Assembly (NCBI RefSeq): GCF_026151205.1
Contig: NC_087074.1
Coordinates: forward strand, 10,821,226 to 10,885,225
Direction: 5' to 3'
Source of the DNA: Bolinopsis microptera
Taxonomy: Eukaryota; Ctenophora; Tentaculata; Lobata; Bolinopsidae
Length of the DNA stretch: 64,000 nucleotides
Shown: positions 51,516-62,803 of the stretch, piece after piece
Position numbering within the stretch: the first letter of the stretch is position 1
Layout of the letters: every line of letters starts with the position of its first letter
The notes under the pieces: model-generated
Databases searched by the model: none
Told to the model about the DNA's origin: nothing
The model's input: the letters and a program-made list of their open reading frames with translations, nothing else
Program-made: the position numbers and the translations under genes

Positions 51516-53151
51516 ACAAGTAAAGGCTTGAGTAATGTTGCTCTCACCTCTCTATTGGGACAAGTAAAGGCTTGAGTAATGTTGCTCTCACCTCTCTATT
51601 GGGCCTACAAGTAAAGGCTTGAGTAATGTTGCTCTCACCTCTCTATTGGGCCTACAAGTAAAGGCTTGAGTAATGTTGCTCTCATCTCTCTATTGGGACA
51701 AGTAAAGGCTTGAGTAATGTTGCTCTCATCTCTCTATTGGGACAAGTAAAGGCTTGAGTAATGTTGCTCTCATCTCTCTATTGGGACAAGTAAAGGCTTG
51801 AGTAATGTTGCTCTCATCTCTCTATTGGGCCTACATGTAAAGGCTTGAGTAATGTTGCTCTCACCTCTCTATTGGGCCTACAAGTAAAGGCTTGAGTAAT
51901 GTTGCTCTCACCTCTCTATTGGGCCTACAAGTAAAGGCTTGAGTAATGTTGCTCTCACCTCTCTATTGGGCCTACAAGTAAAGGCTTGAGTAATGTTGCT
52001 CTCACCTCTCTAAGTCTCTATTGGGCCTACAAGTAAAGGCTTGAGTAATGTTGCTCTCACCTCTCTATTGGGCCTACAAGTAAAGGCTTGAGTAATGTTG
52101 CTCTCACCTCTCTATTGGGCCTACAAGTAAAGGCTTGAGTAATGTTGCTCTCATCTCTCTATTGGGACAAGTAAAGGCTTGAGTAATGTTGCTCTCATCT
52201 CTCTATTGGGACAAGTAAAGGCTTGAGTAATGTTGCTCTCATCTCTCTATTGGGCCTACATGTAAAGGCTTGAGTAATGTTGCTCTCACCTCTCTATTGG
52301 GCCTACAAGTAAAGGCTTGAGTAATGTTGCTCTCACCTCTCTATTGGGCCTACAAGTAAAGGCTTGAGTAATGTTGCTCTCACCTCTCTATTGGGCCTAC
52401 AAGTAAAGGCTTGAGTAATGTTGCTCTCACCTCTCTAAGTCTCTATTGGGCCTACAAGTAAAGGCTTCAGTAATGTTGCTCTCACCTCTCTATTGGGACA
52501 AGTAAAGGCTTGAGTAATGTTGCTCTCACCTCTCTATTGGGCCTACAAGTAAAGGCTTGAGTAATGTTGCTCTAACCTCTCTATTGGGCCTACAAGTAAA
52601 GGCTTGAGTAATGTTGCTCTCACCTCTCTATTGGGCCTACAAGTAAAGGCTTGAGTAATGTTGCTCTCACCTCTCTATTGGGCCTACAAGTAAAGGCTTG
52701 AGTAATGTTGCTCTCACCTCTCTATTGGGCCTACAAGTAAAGGCTTGACTAATGTTGCTCTCACCTCTCTATTGGGACAAGTAAAGGCTTGAGTAATGTG
52801 GCTCTCACCTCTCTATTGGGCCTACAAGTAAAGGCTTGAGTAATGTTGCTCTCACCTCTATATTGGGACAAGTAAAGGCTTGAGTAATGTTGCTCTCACC
52901 TCTCTATTGGGCCTACAAGTAAAGGCTTGAGTAATGTTGATCTCACCTCTCTATTGGGCCTACTAGTAAAGGCTTGACTAATGTTGCTCTCACCTCTCTA
53001 TTGGGCCTAGAAGTAAAGGCTTGAGTAATGTTAGTCTCACCTCTCTATTGGGCCTACAAGTAAAGGCTTGAGTAATGTTAGTCTCACCTCTCTATTGGGC
53101 CTACAAGTAAAGGCTTGAGTAATGTTGCTCTCACCTCTCTATTGGGCCTAC
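51516..53151. repeat. 44/47-bp minisatellite, about 35 copies, with higher-order structure
   Basis: Units begin ACAAGTAAAGGCTTGAGTAA and end CTCTCTATTGGG, with or without a CCT before the next unit (47 or 44 bp). Variants include CTCATCTC, GTTAGTCTC and an 'AAGTCTCTATT' insertion near 52011 and again near 52437. This spacing of about 425 bp shows that a block of about nine units was itself duplicated. Units contain a GAGAG|GTGAGAG sequence on the minus strand, like a donor site, but no exon is seen nearby. Confidence 0.96.
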
Positions 53152-53349
53152 AAAACTTCATAGTAACCATACATCAGTTCCCGCAATCAGACTGCGAATG
53201 AGTCTTACAAATCTTACTTTTAAATCTGGATAACCTCAGAGGTGTAATATTTTCATTCGTCATCATCGAATTATTATTTATTTGAGCTAAGCTCAAATTG
53301 AAATTGTGTGATGTTACAAGTTTATTACTAGCTCATCATTTAGGACGGT

Positions 53350-53470
53350 GTTTGGTTCCGCCCTCGTGTCCATGTTAAAGTGAGCCATGTGATTCGCCCT
53401 CGTGTCCACTCCTTTAGGAAAGTACCGCCCTTGTGTCCTCCGCCCTCGTGTCCGGTTGACTTGTCAGGTG
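53350..53470. repeat. Four dispersed CGCCCTCGTGTCC motifs
   Basis: The 13-mer (one copy with CTTG) recurs at about 53359, 53394, 53428 and 53441 with irregular spacing. GC-rich against AT-rich flanks. Meaning unknown. Confidence 0.6.
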
Positions 53471-55042
53471 ACTGAGTTAACACTAGACTAGATCCGCACT
53501 TTGGGAATCGTGCAGGAAGCCAAATTAGGGTGTCGTAACAAACTATCAAATGATTATCCAATCAATTTTGCTTACGCGATTTTAAATTAGTCATTTTAAA
53601 TCTGCTTTGCATATTTTTTCAGATCACACTTATGGGCCACTTTCTACCAAAACACATACACTGAACCAGTCTAAAACGGCCACATATAGATGGGGGCAAG
53701 CTTGCCACAATTGGTGGCAAGCTCGGCCGTAATTTATTAAATAACTGATTAATTGAATAATTGATAACGAGCCACGAGGCTTATTACATGCTCAATTCTC
53801 GATAATAGAGATCAATAATTTGTTAATAGCTGAAGTCAGAATGAGGTGGAATGATACTGTTAATAGTTCGATAGTAAATAATAGGCTAATTACAAAGGGG
53901 GGGGGGGGGGGGGAGGGGGGCACAAAAACCGAGAAAACATCCTCTGCGAAAAGGTCTTCTTAATATTTGTTTGGAAGGCGCGGCATCTTTTTAGTAAATG
54001 CATGTGCGCCATAGGCAATTTAATTTAATTTAATTATATTATATAGCGCGCGCTAGTATAGCTAAATTAAATTGCCTAGAGAGTAGAGCTAGGTAGCTAG
54101 CTAATATAATCTATATTTTCTATTATTCGAAATATCGGGAGAGATAATATTGGACGCATAATAACATGCATGGTTTTGAGCATGTTAAGGTGTCACAAAC
54201 CCACCCCTACCAGAGTACACACACACACTCGAGGAGTTGAAAATAGGGCCAACCAAAGAGTTTTTTTTTTAAGTGCGAAGAAATAACTAACGTTTTTCAC
54301 TGAAATTAAAAAAAGTTGCAGCAGAGCTACGTATGAGACAAATTCAAAATACTTTTATCGTAGATACTTGTATTACTGTGTTCATTTCTCCGGACCAGCC
54401 ACCTGAAGAGCAAGACAGACACCATATGCTCGTTTTGGAGATGAAACAGAAGGCAAAGGAAGATTTGAATAGATGCTATTTAAATCGGTATTTTCTTGAT
54501 TTATTCAACCAAAGCAAATTATAGACGAATATCTTTGATGCAAGAGGTACGCTGACATTCCAAGTTTCAAATAATTAAATTTATAACTTCATTAAATACA
54601 AAACTAACAGAAAACAAAAAAGTATAGTCGAATTGAAACATATAATAGTAGAATGATTATTTTTCTATTTTAGGCACCGTATTTAGATTCTGGCGGAGTT
54701 GGTAAAGTTTTGCCACAACTACGTACTCTAACTGAAGCTATATCAATATATCATTATGAGATCTTGCCCGAATCAGCAACAATAGACCTTTTTCCCCTGG
54801 CTTATCAATGTAATTAACCCGAATAACCTCTTGCGTGACTCCGAACTTCCGCGTTCTATTCTTTCAGTTTCTCATTCGACATATTCTCCTACTATCTCCG
54901 TAAACTTGTTCTACAGGGTTGTTTCCTGGTAGTTCCTCGTTCTCTTTGTTGTTCTACTTTCTCCGGATGCTGCAACTCGACCTCCTGAGTAACCTGAAGA
55001 TAACTTAACTTAATATTGAACGATTTGTTTTAATAATTCATC
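53471..55042. other. Intergenic, no gene recognised
   Basis: Holds a G-rich tract at 53898-53920 and AT/GC-alternating sequence around 54010-54110. A 63-codon plus-strand frame at 54333-54524 lacks recognisable features and is not called. Confidence 0.5.
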
Positions 55043-55364
55043 GTCAACTGCAGTGGCGTAACGTTGCCTGTTGGCGCCCCCCCCCCCCCACCCCCCGCCG
55101 AAAAGGCGCCCCCCTCCCCCCCCTGTTGGCGCCCCCTCCCCTTTTGGTGCCCCTCCCTAAAATTGAACAAATTAGGTGATTTTAGAGGATGAGCCGGTAA
55201 AATCTCTAAAAAGTGTGTATCTAGAGCAAAACGCGCAGTTTTGCTAGTACTTTAGTTAAGTTTTCGAAATTGTCCCACATTCAAACGATTTGGCGCCCCC
55301 CTAAGACGGCGCCCCCCTGCACAGCGGGGTCAGCGGGGCCCTTCGTTACGCCACTGGTCAACTG
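55043..55364. mobile_element. hAT MITE, copy 3 (55051-55356)
   Basis: Ends CAGTGGCGTAACG and CGTTACGCCACTG; perfect 8-bp duplication GTCAACTG at 55043-55050 and 55357-55364. 306 bp, the longest copy, with several C-rich runs and a repeated 'TTGGCGCCCC' near the left end. Confidence 0.94.
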
Positions 55365-55592
55365 AGTCGAATTATACAAAAATAATTCATTTTTATCATT
55401 TGACCTTCCTAGCCCACATTCTGAAAAAAGTAAAATACAAACAGGAAAATGAGCGGTCATCCATCACGCAAAACTAGTATCTGTATAGCTCGCCGAATTG
55501 TAACAACCAATCTTCCTATATCAATGATAATTTGTTGCAATGTTCGAATGAAGAGTTTGTATTGTATGAACATCATAATTTTAAATGGTTGA

Positions 55593-56555
55593 CTAAAAGC
55601 ATAACCACATAATAACATGTGACATACCCGAGCAGCTAGCAAGTTTCCGAATACACTCCTTGAGGAAGGTGTTGAAGCTGGTTACAGTAAAACTGTATAT
55701 AAAGAAGTTAGCGACAGTGTTGAAGTACCCACAAGTCGCTGCGAATCTGTAGAAATAAATTCCCTTCACGTGGGCCCCAACCGCAAAGTAGATAGCGTAA
55801 GGTAGATAAGAGACACTGTAGACAGACGCAGTAACAATGACTGTGAGAAGACCCTGCCACCTGAGGTTACCCCCACTTCTAGTTGTCACCTTCCTTGCTT
55901 TCAGCAGGTGTTGCACAAGCAGCATGGTGATGGAGAATATCACCAAGTTTGGAAGGTAGGTGGTGAGAGCGAAGTAGGTGAGGGAGAGCCAGGATTTCCA
56001 GACTGGTGCTGAGTAGGCGTAGTTGTATCTGTAAATCCCGTAGTCAAATATGATGTCATCTGCTCCCCCTATGAAGAACCGACCCTGGCAGAGTAAACTG
56101 ACGACCCAAATGAAAGCACACAGTTTGTGAGCTCGTGTTTCAGACCAGTTTCTAGATCGCAGAGGGTGCTTTATCAGCAGCCACTTTATGATTATCAGTG
56201 CGAGAATGAGGAGTTTGCTGGAGAGGAAGCCGTAGTAAGGACCGTATGCCAGGATGTAACTCAAAAAGTTTCTACCAAACACGTTCCGATCTGCTGCTCT
56301 GGACACTGCTTGAGGGAGGATACACGTTCCAGAGACCACTATATCACTCACTGCGATGTGCTGGACGAAGACCACTATAACCTTGTGGAGTTTAAACGCC
56401 TTGTATTTTATAGAGGCTAGGAGAATGATAATGTCTCCCATTAAAGAGGCAAGGAGGATAATCATTAGCCAACCAGTCCAAATTATTAGGAACACTTCTT
56501 CTTTGACTTTAGTGGAAACTCCGCGTTCAGTTAAATTGGAGCTGTTGTGGGACAT
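55593..56555 (-). CDS. Divergent rhodopsin-like (class A) G-protein-coupled receptor
   Basis: 320 residues in a single exon, ATG at 56555, with seven predicted membrane helices. N-terminal glycosylation sites (NSS, NLT) support an outside N-terminus. Class A landmarks are present but altered: TM1 has 'GDIIILL' instead of GN; TM2 keeps the conserved Asp in 'AVSDIVVS'; the DRY position reads 'IKWLLIKHPL', so the acidic-arginine switch is missing while the following I-x-x-P-L is kept; TM6 has 'SVSYLPYAIYF' in place of CWxP; TM7 has 'NTVANFFIYSF' in place of NPxxY. Such receptors occur as large orphan families in cnidarians and placozoans. Ligand unknown; the lost switch residues may mean unusual coupling. 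Acceptor-like TTTGACAG lies 12 nt before the ATG. Faces the CFAP97 gene head to head across 750 bp. Confidence 0.88.
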   Translation of the reverse strand: MSHNSSNLTERGVSTKVKEEVFLIIWTGWLMIILLASLMGDIIILLASIKYKAFKLHKVIVVFVQHIAVSDIVVSGTCILPQAVSRAADRNVFGRNFLSYILAYGPYYGFLSSKLLILALIIIKWLLIKHPLRSRNWSETRAHKLCAFIWVVSLLCQGRFFIGGADDIIFDYGIYRYNYAYSAPVWKSWLSLTYFALTTYLPNLVIFSITMLLVQHLLKARKVTTRSGGNLRWQGLLTVIVTASVYSVSYLPYAIYFAVGAHVKGIYFYRFAATCGYFNTVANFFIYSFTVTSFNTFLKECIRKLASCSGMSHVIMWLCF

Positions 56556-57214
56556 CTCGAGGCTTTCCTGTCAAACAAACCACTGCAATAAGGGGAATGA
56601 GCAATAAGGGAAATGGGTATTTTGCTTATCTCGTCCTGCGTTTATTAATTTGAAAAACGAATTTGAGATGAAAGAAAAACGCTGGATATAGCAACATCAT
56701 ATTAGTGGCGATTCGCTATACTGGTGCAGGTGCTTTCTCTTTCTTTTTGGGTTTGGATACAAGAACAGAATGACTTGATCAGATTCAGTGAAGATAAATA
56801 AGAATATGGAACACTGCAATACTATTTTATGCACATAATATATCGAGACCTGAAAGTGGTTCGTATCTCATGGCAGCCAGACAGAATGTAATTAATCAAA
56901 ATATTACGTTAAAATTAATACTGCATAGTGTGTTACATTTCACTGACAGTGACACTGACACTCTCACGCATCACGCATGTGTTCTATTTTGGGTCGATGA
57001 CCACATTTTGATTTTGTATACTGTTGACCACATTTTGTATACTGTTGGAACATACAAAAGGAAATGAATGAAGCAGAATATCAATTGTGGAGTAGAAATT
57101 AGAAGATCGAAAAAATAATGCAGCTCTGAGCAATATCCGCAAACAATAATTTTGATCTGCTAGTACGCGCGTCACAATCAAAATTAACAATTAAACTGCA
57201 CGCGGGGTCGTTAC

Positions 57215-57228
57215 GTTGCCAAGGCAAC
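57215..57228 (+). promoter_or_regulatory. X-box (RFX-binding site) upstream of the CFAP97-family gene
   Basis: GTTGCC-AA-GGCAAC, a perfect palindromic match to the RFX X-box consensus (GTNRCC, 0-3 spacer, RGYAAC). It is 77 bp before the ATG of a ciliary-protein gene, the usual position for RFX control of cilia genes. Confidence 0.85.
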
Positions 57229-57304
57229 GATACCTGTTTCTGTCAATGAATCTCTGCGCGCTTCATTTCTTGCACGTTTAACTGTTGAAACAAACGATTG
57301 TAAA

Positions 57305-58724
57305 ATGCACAGAGGTTATCAAAATATTACTCCCGCCAACAACAAAGTTCTAAAGAAACTTTGGGATGACACACGTTACAATCAGGTACATTGTTATTTA
57401 CTTTCAGTCTTACTATGCTTACAATTTTACATCCACCTTTTTTCACTGAAGTTTAAGCTCATGAGCATGGAAACATATTTTTCTTTGATACTTTAATTAG
57501 TTAATTGAAGTATAAGATTTGCACAAAAAAAATCACCTTCTTTAATTAACTACTCCAATTCGAACCTATTACTATTAGTACTTGGTGAACTGTGTGACAG
57601 TGACACTTGCACTGATGCATAATTAAGATTTAAGAATGATCATGAAATTGAGAATAAAATGAATTTGCGCACTTTACCGATACTCCATTATCAATTTTAA
57701 TGTTCCTACAACGTAATGAACTATTTTAGCACCGAACGAACATCCTGTTCGCTGAAGGGCGTATCGACAATGCTGCCCCGAAGACATACATGCACCTCCA
57801 CTTGAAACTGAAGAAGCTTCAAATGGAAGAGGAGCGGCTGGCTACTGTAGAGCGAGACAACAGAATACTCCTCCACAAAATGAGCAACGTGATGAGAACA
57901 AAAGGAACTGTGGACAACCACATAGACAACAAGTACATCCACAAGAGTCTGAACAAAGTAAAACGTCAGCGGGAACTAGAGAAGATAGCGTTTGAGAACA
58001 AGGCTATTCACAAGAGGATTAACTCGCAAGGGACACGGTACTGCAAAGAAGTGTGGTTGGATGAATGGCAGGTTAACGAGCGGTATATGGCGAACATCTG
58101 TACCTTCCCCCAGTTCTGGTACGATCGACAAGCTGAACAGGACAAGCCTTTCTTCAAGGTTTGTTTCGCGATTGACGTGTAAGAGGTAAATTGTATCAAT
58201 GTAATGTGTCGGTAATCAAACCCTGATGATTGATAAACAAATTATATTAACCAAGTTCTGACTATAAACCTAATACAGGAGCTGAAGCAGGAGGCGTGTC
58301 TGAGACTTGGACAGGCTAATAGGCAGTTTCAAAAGGATGTGACGTTCCACAAGAAGCAGCAATACAAACACAACCAACAAAGGAGTCGGGAGAAGAAAAT
58401 ACGAAAAGAGAAGGCGGCCAGAGAAAAGAGGGTCGCTCTAGAGCTAGACTTCATCAAGAAACTCAAGGGGTAAGAAAAGGATTCCTTAACTCAGTCATTG
58501 CTAATGAGCGATAAAATAGATTTAAAGTGTAGCGAGGAAAAAAATTATTTAATGCAAACGTAAGATTCGATATTTCCGTTGCCAATTTTCCAAATACTAA
58601 CTTGACTCCACATAGGTTGTCGATAAAAAAGTTCAACAACCTTTACGGATCCCAAAAGCCCGGCAAGAACTTCTCTCAGCCCACTGCAGCACTGCTCCCA
58701 CCCATCGAGAATGAATCGTCGTAA
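57305..58724 (+). CDS. CFAP97/hemingway-domain ciliary protein
   Basis: Four exons, 57305-57385, 57730-58158, 58279-58469, 58616-58724, join in phase to 269 residues. The CFAP97 (hemingway) domain covers about residues 1-140: 'MHRGYQNITPANNKVLKKLW', 'DNAAPKTYMHLHLKLKKLQM', 'ERDNRILLHKMSNVM', 'KSLNKVKRQRELEKIAFENK'. The rest is a Lys/Arg-rich helical region (about 190-235) and a short Pro-containing tail. Family members (CFAP97D1, Drosophila hemingway) are needed for sperm flagella and motile cilia. The X-box 77 bp upstream supports ciliary expression. Unlike most genes in the window it has no acceptor-like sequence just before its ATG, so it may use a conventional promoter. Which CFAP97 subfamily it belongs to is open. 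Confidence 0.88.
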
Positions 58725-59359
58725 AATCTTACCGGAAGATTTGATCAGCTTACTTGTTTTATCTTTTTATGATTCAATAGAATTTCACGACGCTGGCCGC
58801 TTTCAAAATAACGATATTGAATTCCTACTATCTATTTGATGAAATTATATATCGTGATATCTCGTTCTCAATTATTGTTTAAGTTAGAACTTAAGAAGGA
58901 AGTCGAGCGTCAAATTTCGTAATTTACAAATGTTCTGATTAAAATGTATGTACAAATCACAATATAGCATAATAATCATATCTGATATTCATAAATCACA
59001 AATTACTTAATTTGAGTTTGTTTGCCATGCTTCAAGAAAATGTATTTTTCTTCCGTTTATTAAAAATAGGTATCGTGATGTTCTATATACACTTGTTTTC
59101 GACATAATTGTATAAATAATATTCTACCAATACAGCTGGCTAAACTTTATTCGCTGAAATCAATGCATAACTATCAAAAATCTGTCAAACACAAGCCAGC
59201 TCTCAGATCAGAATATCGTACACAAAAGCATCCGAATTGTCCTTAACTATCAGCAAAACTGATTTAGATGCTTTTTCGTTTCAATAGTGTTATGGTATCA
59301 TACCATATAAAATTAGTGACGATCGAAGTCAGAGGTAAACATGATTGTTTCTTGCGCGA
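58725..59359. other. 3' intergenic spacer between convergent genes
   Basis: Between the CFAP97-family stop and the stop of the minus-strand gene. AT-rich, no feature supported. Confidence 0.5.
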
Positions 59360-59883
59360 TCAGGTCATTTTCCAGTGGTCATTGCAATAAGCCCCGATGG
59401 ACACATCATCATCTGAAGAAGTTTCAGAGCCGTCCTGACTAGACTTATTGGATCGTCTGATAATTATATTAGAGGGAACAGAGTACAACTTCCCCATGTC
59501 CTTCCTCAGAGACTGAACAAGGAAAGCGTTATAGTTGAGAGGGTAAGGCTGGAGAACGCTAACCTCGGTTTTCTCATTAACCTCCTTGTTACAGGAATTG
59601 GAACTCTTAGCTCTCCTTCTGATAATGGGGGCTTTTATCAGCCTGGCTTTGTTCCAGTCTATGACAGCTGCGTGAGCCTCTTTAGGAGGGGGTCTCCCGT
59701 AGTACCAGGTCCTGGTGGTGGAGATACTGCGAGGCCGGGTAGCGGCTACCGTGTGGGGTCGTGCTACCGTGCTGGGTCGGGACACTGTGCGGGACCCAGC
59801 TTGTGTGGACTTAGCCCGGGTCGAGGGACGTCTCTCGTGGTACTCCGGGTCACAGACTTGGGGGACGTCAGAGATAGAGAGAG
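59360..59883 (-). CDS. Unnamed basic protein, 3'-terminal exon
   Basis: Coding-like exon ending in a stop at 59360. The upstream boundary is a good acceptor (CTCTTCCTCAG) at 59884-59886 followed by two leftover bases of a codon. There is no usable ATG in the N-terminal part, so at least one upstream exon is missing from this model. About 174 residues: Ser/Thr/Arg/Pro-rich start ('RPSTVARPHTVAATRPRSIS'), then 'TWYYGRPPPKEAHAAVIDWN', a basic 'RRRAK' patch, and a conserved-looking 'YPLNYNAFLVQSLRKDM', ending in an acidic Ser tail. The 'P-x-x-YN-x-F-x-V' motif is shared with the gene at 62804-63403. Family not recognised. Confidence 0.6.
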
Positions 59884-60487
59884 CTGAGGAAGAGGTTGGT
59901 TAGTTTAACAGTCATTTAGAGACAAAGATAGTATTAACTTAAACCATTCACCAGTTTAGTAGTTCATTAACAGTCACTTAGAGAACATCACAGCCTTAAC
60001 TAAAACCATTTAGTTAGTCATACTAGTCAACTTGCAATTATAAATTAATTGTGACAGTGGAACGTCCTGTCTTGGTAGGATAATAATCAGTACAGATATT
60101 AGAGTTTTAGAGTTCAGACCCCATAGCCAAATTGAATGCAATCTGACTGCTCCTAGCTGTGTGACAAAGTTCCTTTAAATCTACAGGACACTTTAGTATT
60201 GGAGCGGTATTGCTGACGGTATCTACTGACGTTTTTAACGACACCATTTGCAATATCGTCATTTTGAGCTTAATCCTACCACTACCACCTTCACTTTTAG
60301 ACCTTTATGATGTTTAAAAGCCCGGTCGTTACTTCGACTTTTTACTCTTTGTGTATTTTTATTTTATGAGACCCGTGTAGTGTTTGTCTTAAGCTCTTTG
60401 CTCCGACGAGGAGAGAAAGTTTTTAAGGAGAGCCGCGCAGACATGGGCACCGTATTATGTAGATTATTCAGTTCCATCTTATATAAT

Positions 60488-60710
60488 ATCTTTGCCGTAT
60501 ATGAGCCTGGAGCGAGGTAGTAGATACTGTGTTTCTTTGCCGCATATAAGCCTGGAGCGAGGTAATAAATACTGAGTTTCTTTGCCGCATATGAGACTGG
60601 AGCGAGGTAGTAGTTACTGTGTTTCTTTGCCGCATATAAGCCTGGAGCGAGGTAGTAAATACTGTGTTTCATATGAGCCTGGAGCGAGGTAGTAAATACT
60701 GTGTTTCTAA
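60488..60710 (-). repeat. 45-bp tandem repeat, about five copies
   Basis: Units TATRAGCCTGGAGCGAGGTA... start at 60500, 60545, 60590 and 60635, with a shortened copy after 60670. Because 45 is divisible by three, a minus-strand frame (60364-60672) stays open and would encode a 15-residue period around 'SIYYLAPGLYAAK'. No splice or start context supports it as a gene. Confidence 0.85.
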
Positions 60711-62803
60711 TGGTTTACTAATGACGTCAACATAGAACAATGAATGAAAGTCCAGTTAGTGAGATCAGGTTAAATGAAGTGCAGTTAATTGCGGCTTGTA
60801 ATTGTTTAATTTCTTATCAAGTTTCTAGTAATTAGTGCCAAGACAACTCTTAGATCAACTGCGGTTGTTATTGAGTAGATACTTGAAGTTGACTCGACAA
60901 TTAATTGCAATTCTGGTTCTATGTGACGTTTAATGTGACGTGAGGATTTCTTATCAGAGATTTTGGTCATTGTAATCTTAAGACACTCCACAGTTTCCTA
61001 GTTCTCCCTTGATAGTGATACTCCCTTAGGCTTAGCAAGTTCATTCATTCTAGCATGTGCTGTGGTATCTTAGCACCGATCTTTGCCGCAGGTAAGGAAG
61101 CGTGGATATTCATCCGTCTAAGCTTGAATATCTTTACTTATTGAATGATGATCAAATTTTAATATTTTGTGATTTAATTTTATAACCCAAGTGCTGCATA
61201 AGCCAGCATGCATGGAATTTTAAGAAATTTGTGGTGATTGTGATATGATGCAATGATATTGTAGTCCACCATTTGATGGAAGATTTGAGATCAACTACAT
61301 TTAGCAATAGCGTCACTGTTTCTATGGGGGTAAACGCGCTGTAAGATAGAGAAGAATCCTAGCACACGCCACACAGGCCAGTTCTCGAGGGTTTAATAAT
61401 ATTAATGATCAAAACTAGTATAGTTAGTACTTTAACGAGGCTGAAAGCTCTAAACTTAATACGAAAGCGATGAAGTGTACTACGCAGCAACTTGTTAACT
61501 TATTTTTGTTAATTCTACATTCTGTAAAATTGTACTATGCTACGTTCGGTTCATTGATTGTAGAGTGCGACAACTAATAACTATTAAGGTTTAACGATGC
61601 ATATCAACTATATTACTAACTGTATTATACATGATGTATTATATTAAGTTGTGACAAAAAAGTATTTAAGTACCTGGCATGTCAAATCGAGTTTATTTTA
61701 GTTCTACAAACAACTTTCTTTTTTTTTCAAATTTCATCCAAACAACTTGACAAAACGTAACAGCAGTTCGATAAAAAGCATTTAATAAGGATCAAAGAGT
61801 CTCGAAGAGTCTCGAAAAGTAAGCGGATAAAACAAACACTGACCAAGTTAATGCGCTAGCTCCTAGTCTTAGTAAACAGTTCAGCGTGCACTCGAATTGC
61901 AAGCAAGTTCATAAACAATGAGAAATGTGAACGAGGGACATATGAAAACAGCTGCATACTAAAGCAACTTTATGGCTATCTGTTTATAATGTGGTCCATG
62001 ATAAGGTGGACACATTTAAGTATTATTCATAGCATTTTAGATTGCATTCAAATCATTGTCTTCTCTAATTTAAAAAATTGTTTTTTCAGTTCATCTTTAT
62101 TTGATCTTAATTATGATTGTTTTAGCTACCACTTTAAATCAAGTTGGTGATAACGGCTCGCTCTGCTCGTTATTTAAAGTCAAGTGTAATGGTAGCTGCG
62201 AATCAGCCCAAAGGTTATGACTACAAAGTTAAAAATGTACAGGTAGGTTTTACTCGCATGCAGAAACAGAATAACGTTAGTTATTAGCTTTGTTAAACTA
62301 TATGGTATTCGAGGAGATCTTGAAGTGTGCCGTTTTCTTTCGCATCGAAAGTTCGTTCAATGAGAGGCTCGAAACGGAGGATTTAATTGTCTATAAAGCA
62401 ATGAAAGGCATTCATTATGCGAGCGCAAACCATTGCTGCTTGGTGAATTTCTGATGGTGTCTTTGTGTCGTGACTATTTGAAAAGAACACTGCATGACTG
62501 CAATTTTTACAATGAAATTATTAGATATGAATGAATCAATAATTGTACACTTGTTTTTAACCACAATCAGACAATATTTTTAAGTTAAAAACAGAGGGGG
62601 ATCATCCCACGTTTTTTTCAAACTGTACACAAAGCACGATTTCACATTCTTCAAGTAAAATATGCAGCCAAATCTCATCGAAACATTCATCACAAGAACA
62701 TTTCACAACATCGTACACAGAATAACATCCAGTCTCTTTCATTTCACCGCTCATCAAGGAACCTCAGCAGAGGTTCCCAATCAGGAACAACAGGACTAGA
62801 GTC
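60711..62803. other. Intergenic, no gene recognised
   Basis: AT-rich; only short unconvincing frames. If the 59360-59883 gene has more 5' exons they should lie in 59900-62800, but none could be assigned with matching phase. Confidence 0.5.

Noticed and set aside
60364-60672. First exon of the 59360-59883 gene
   Set aside because: Possible donor is weak and its phase does not match the acceptor exon.
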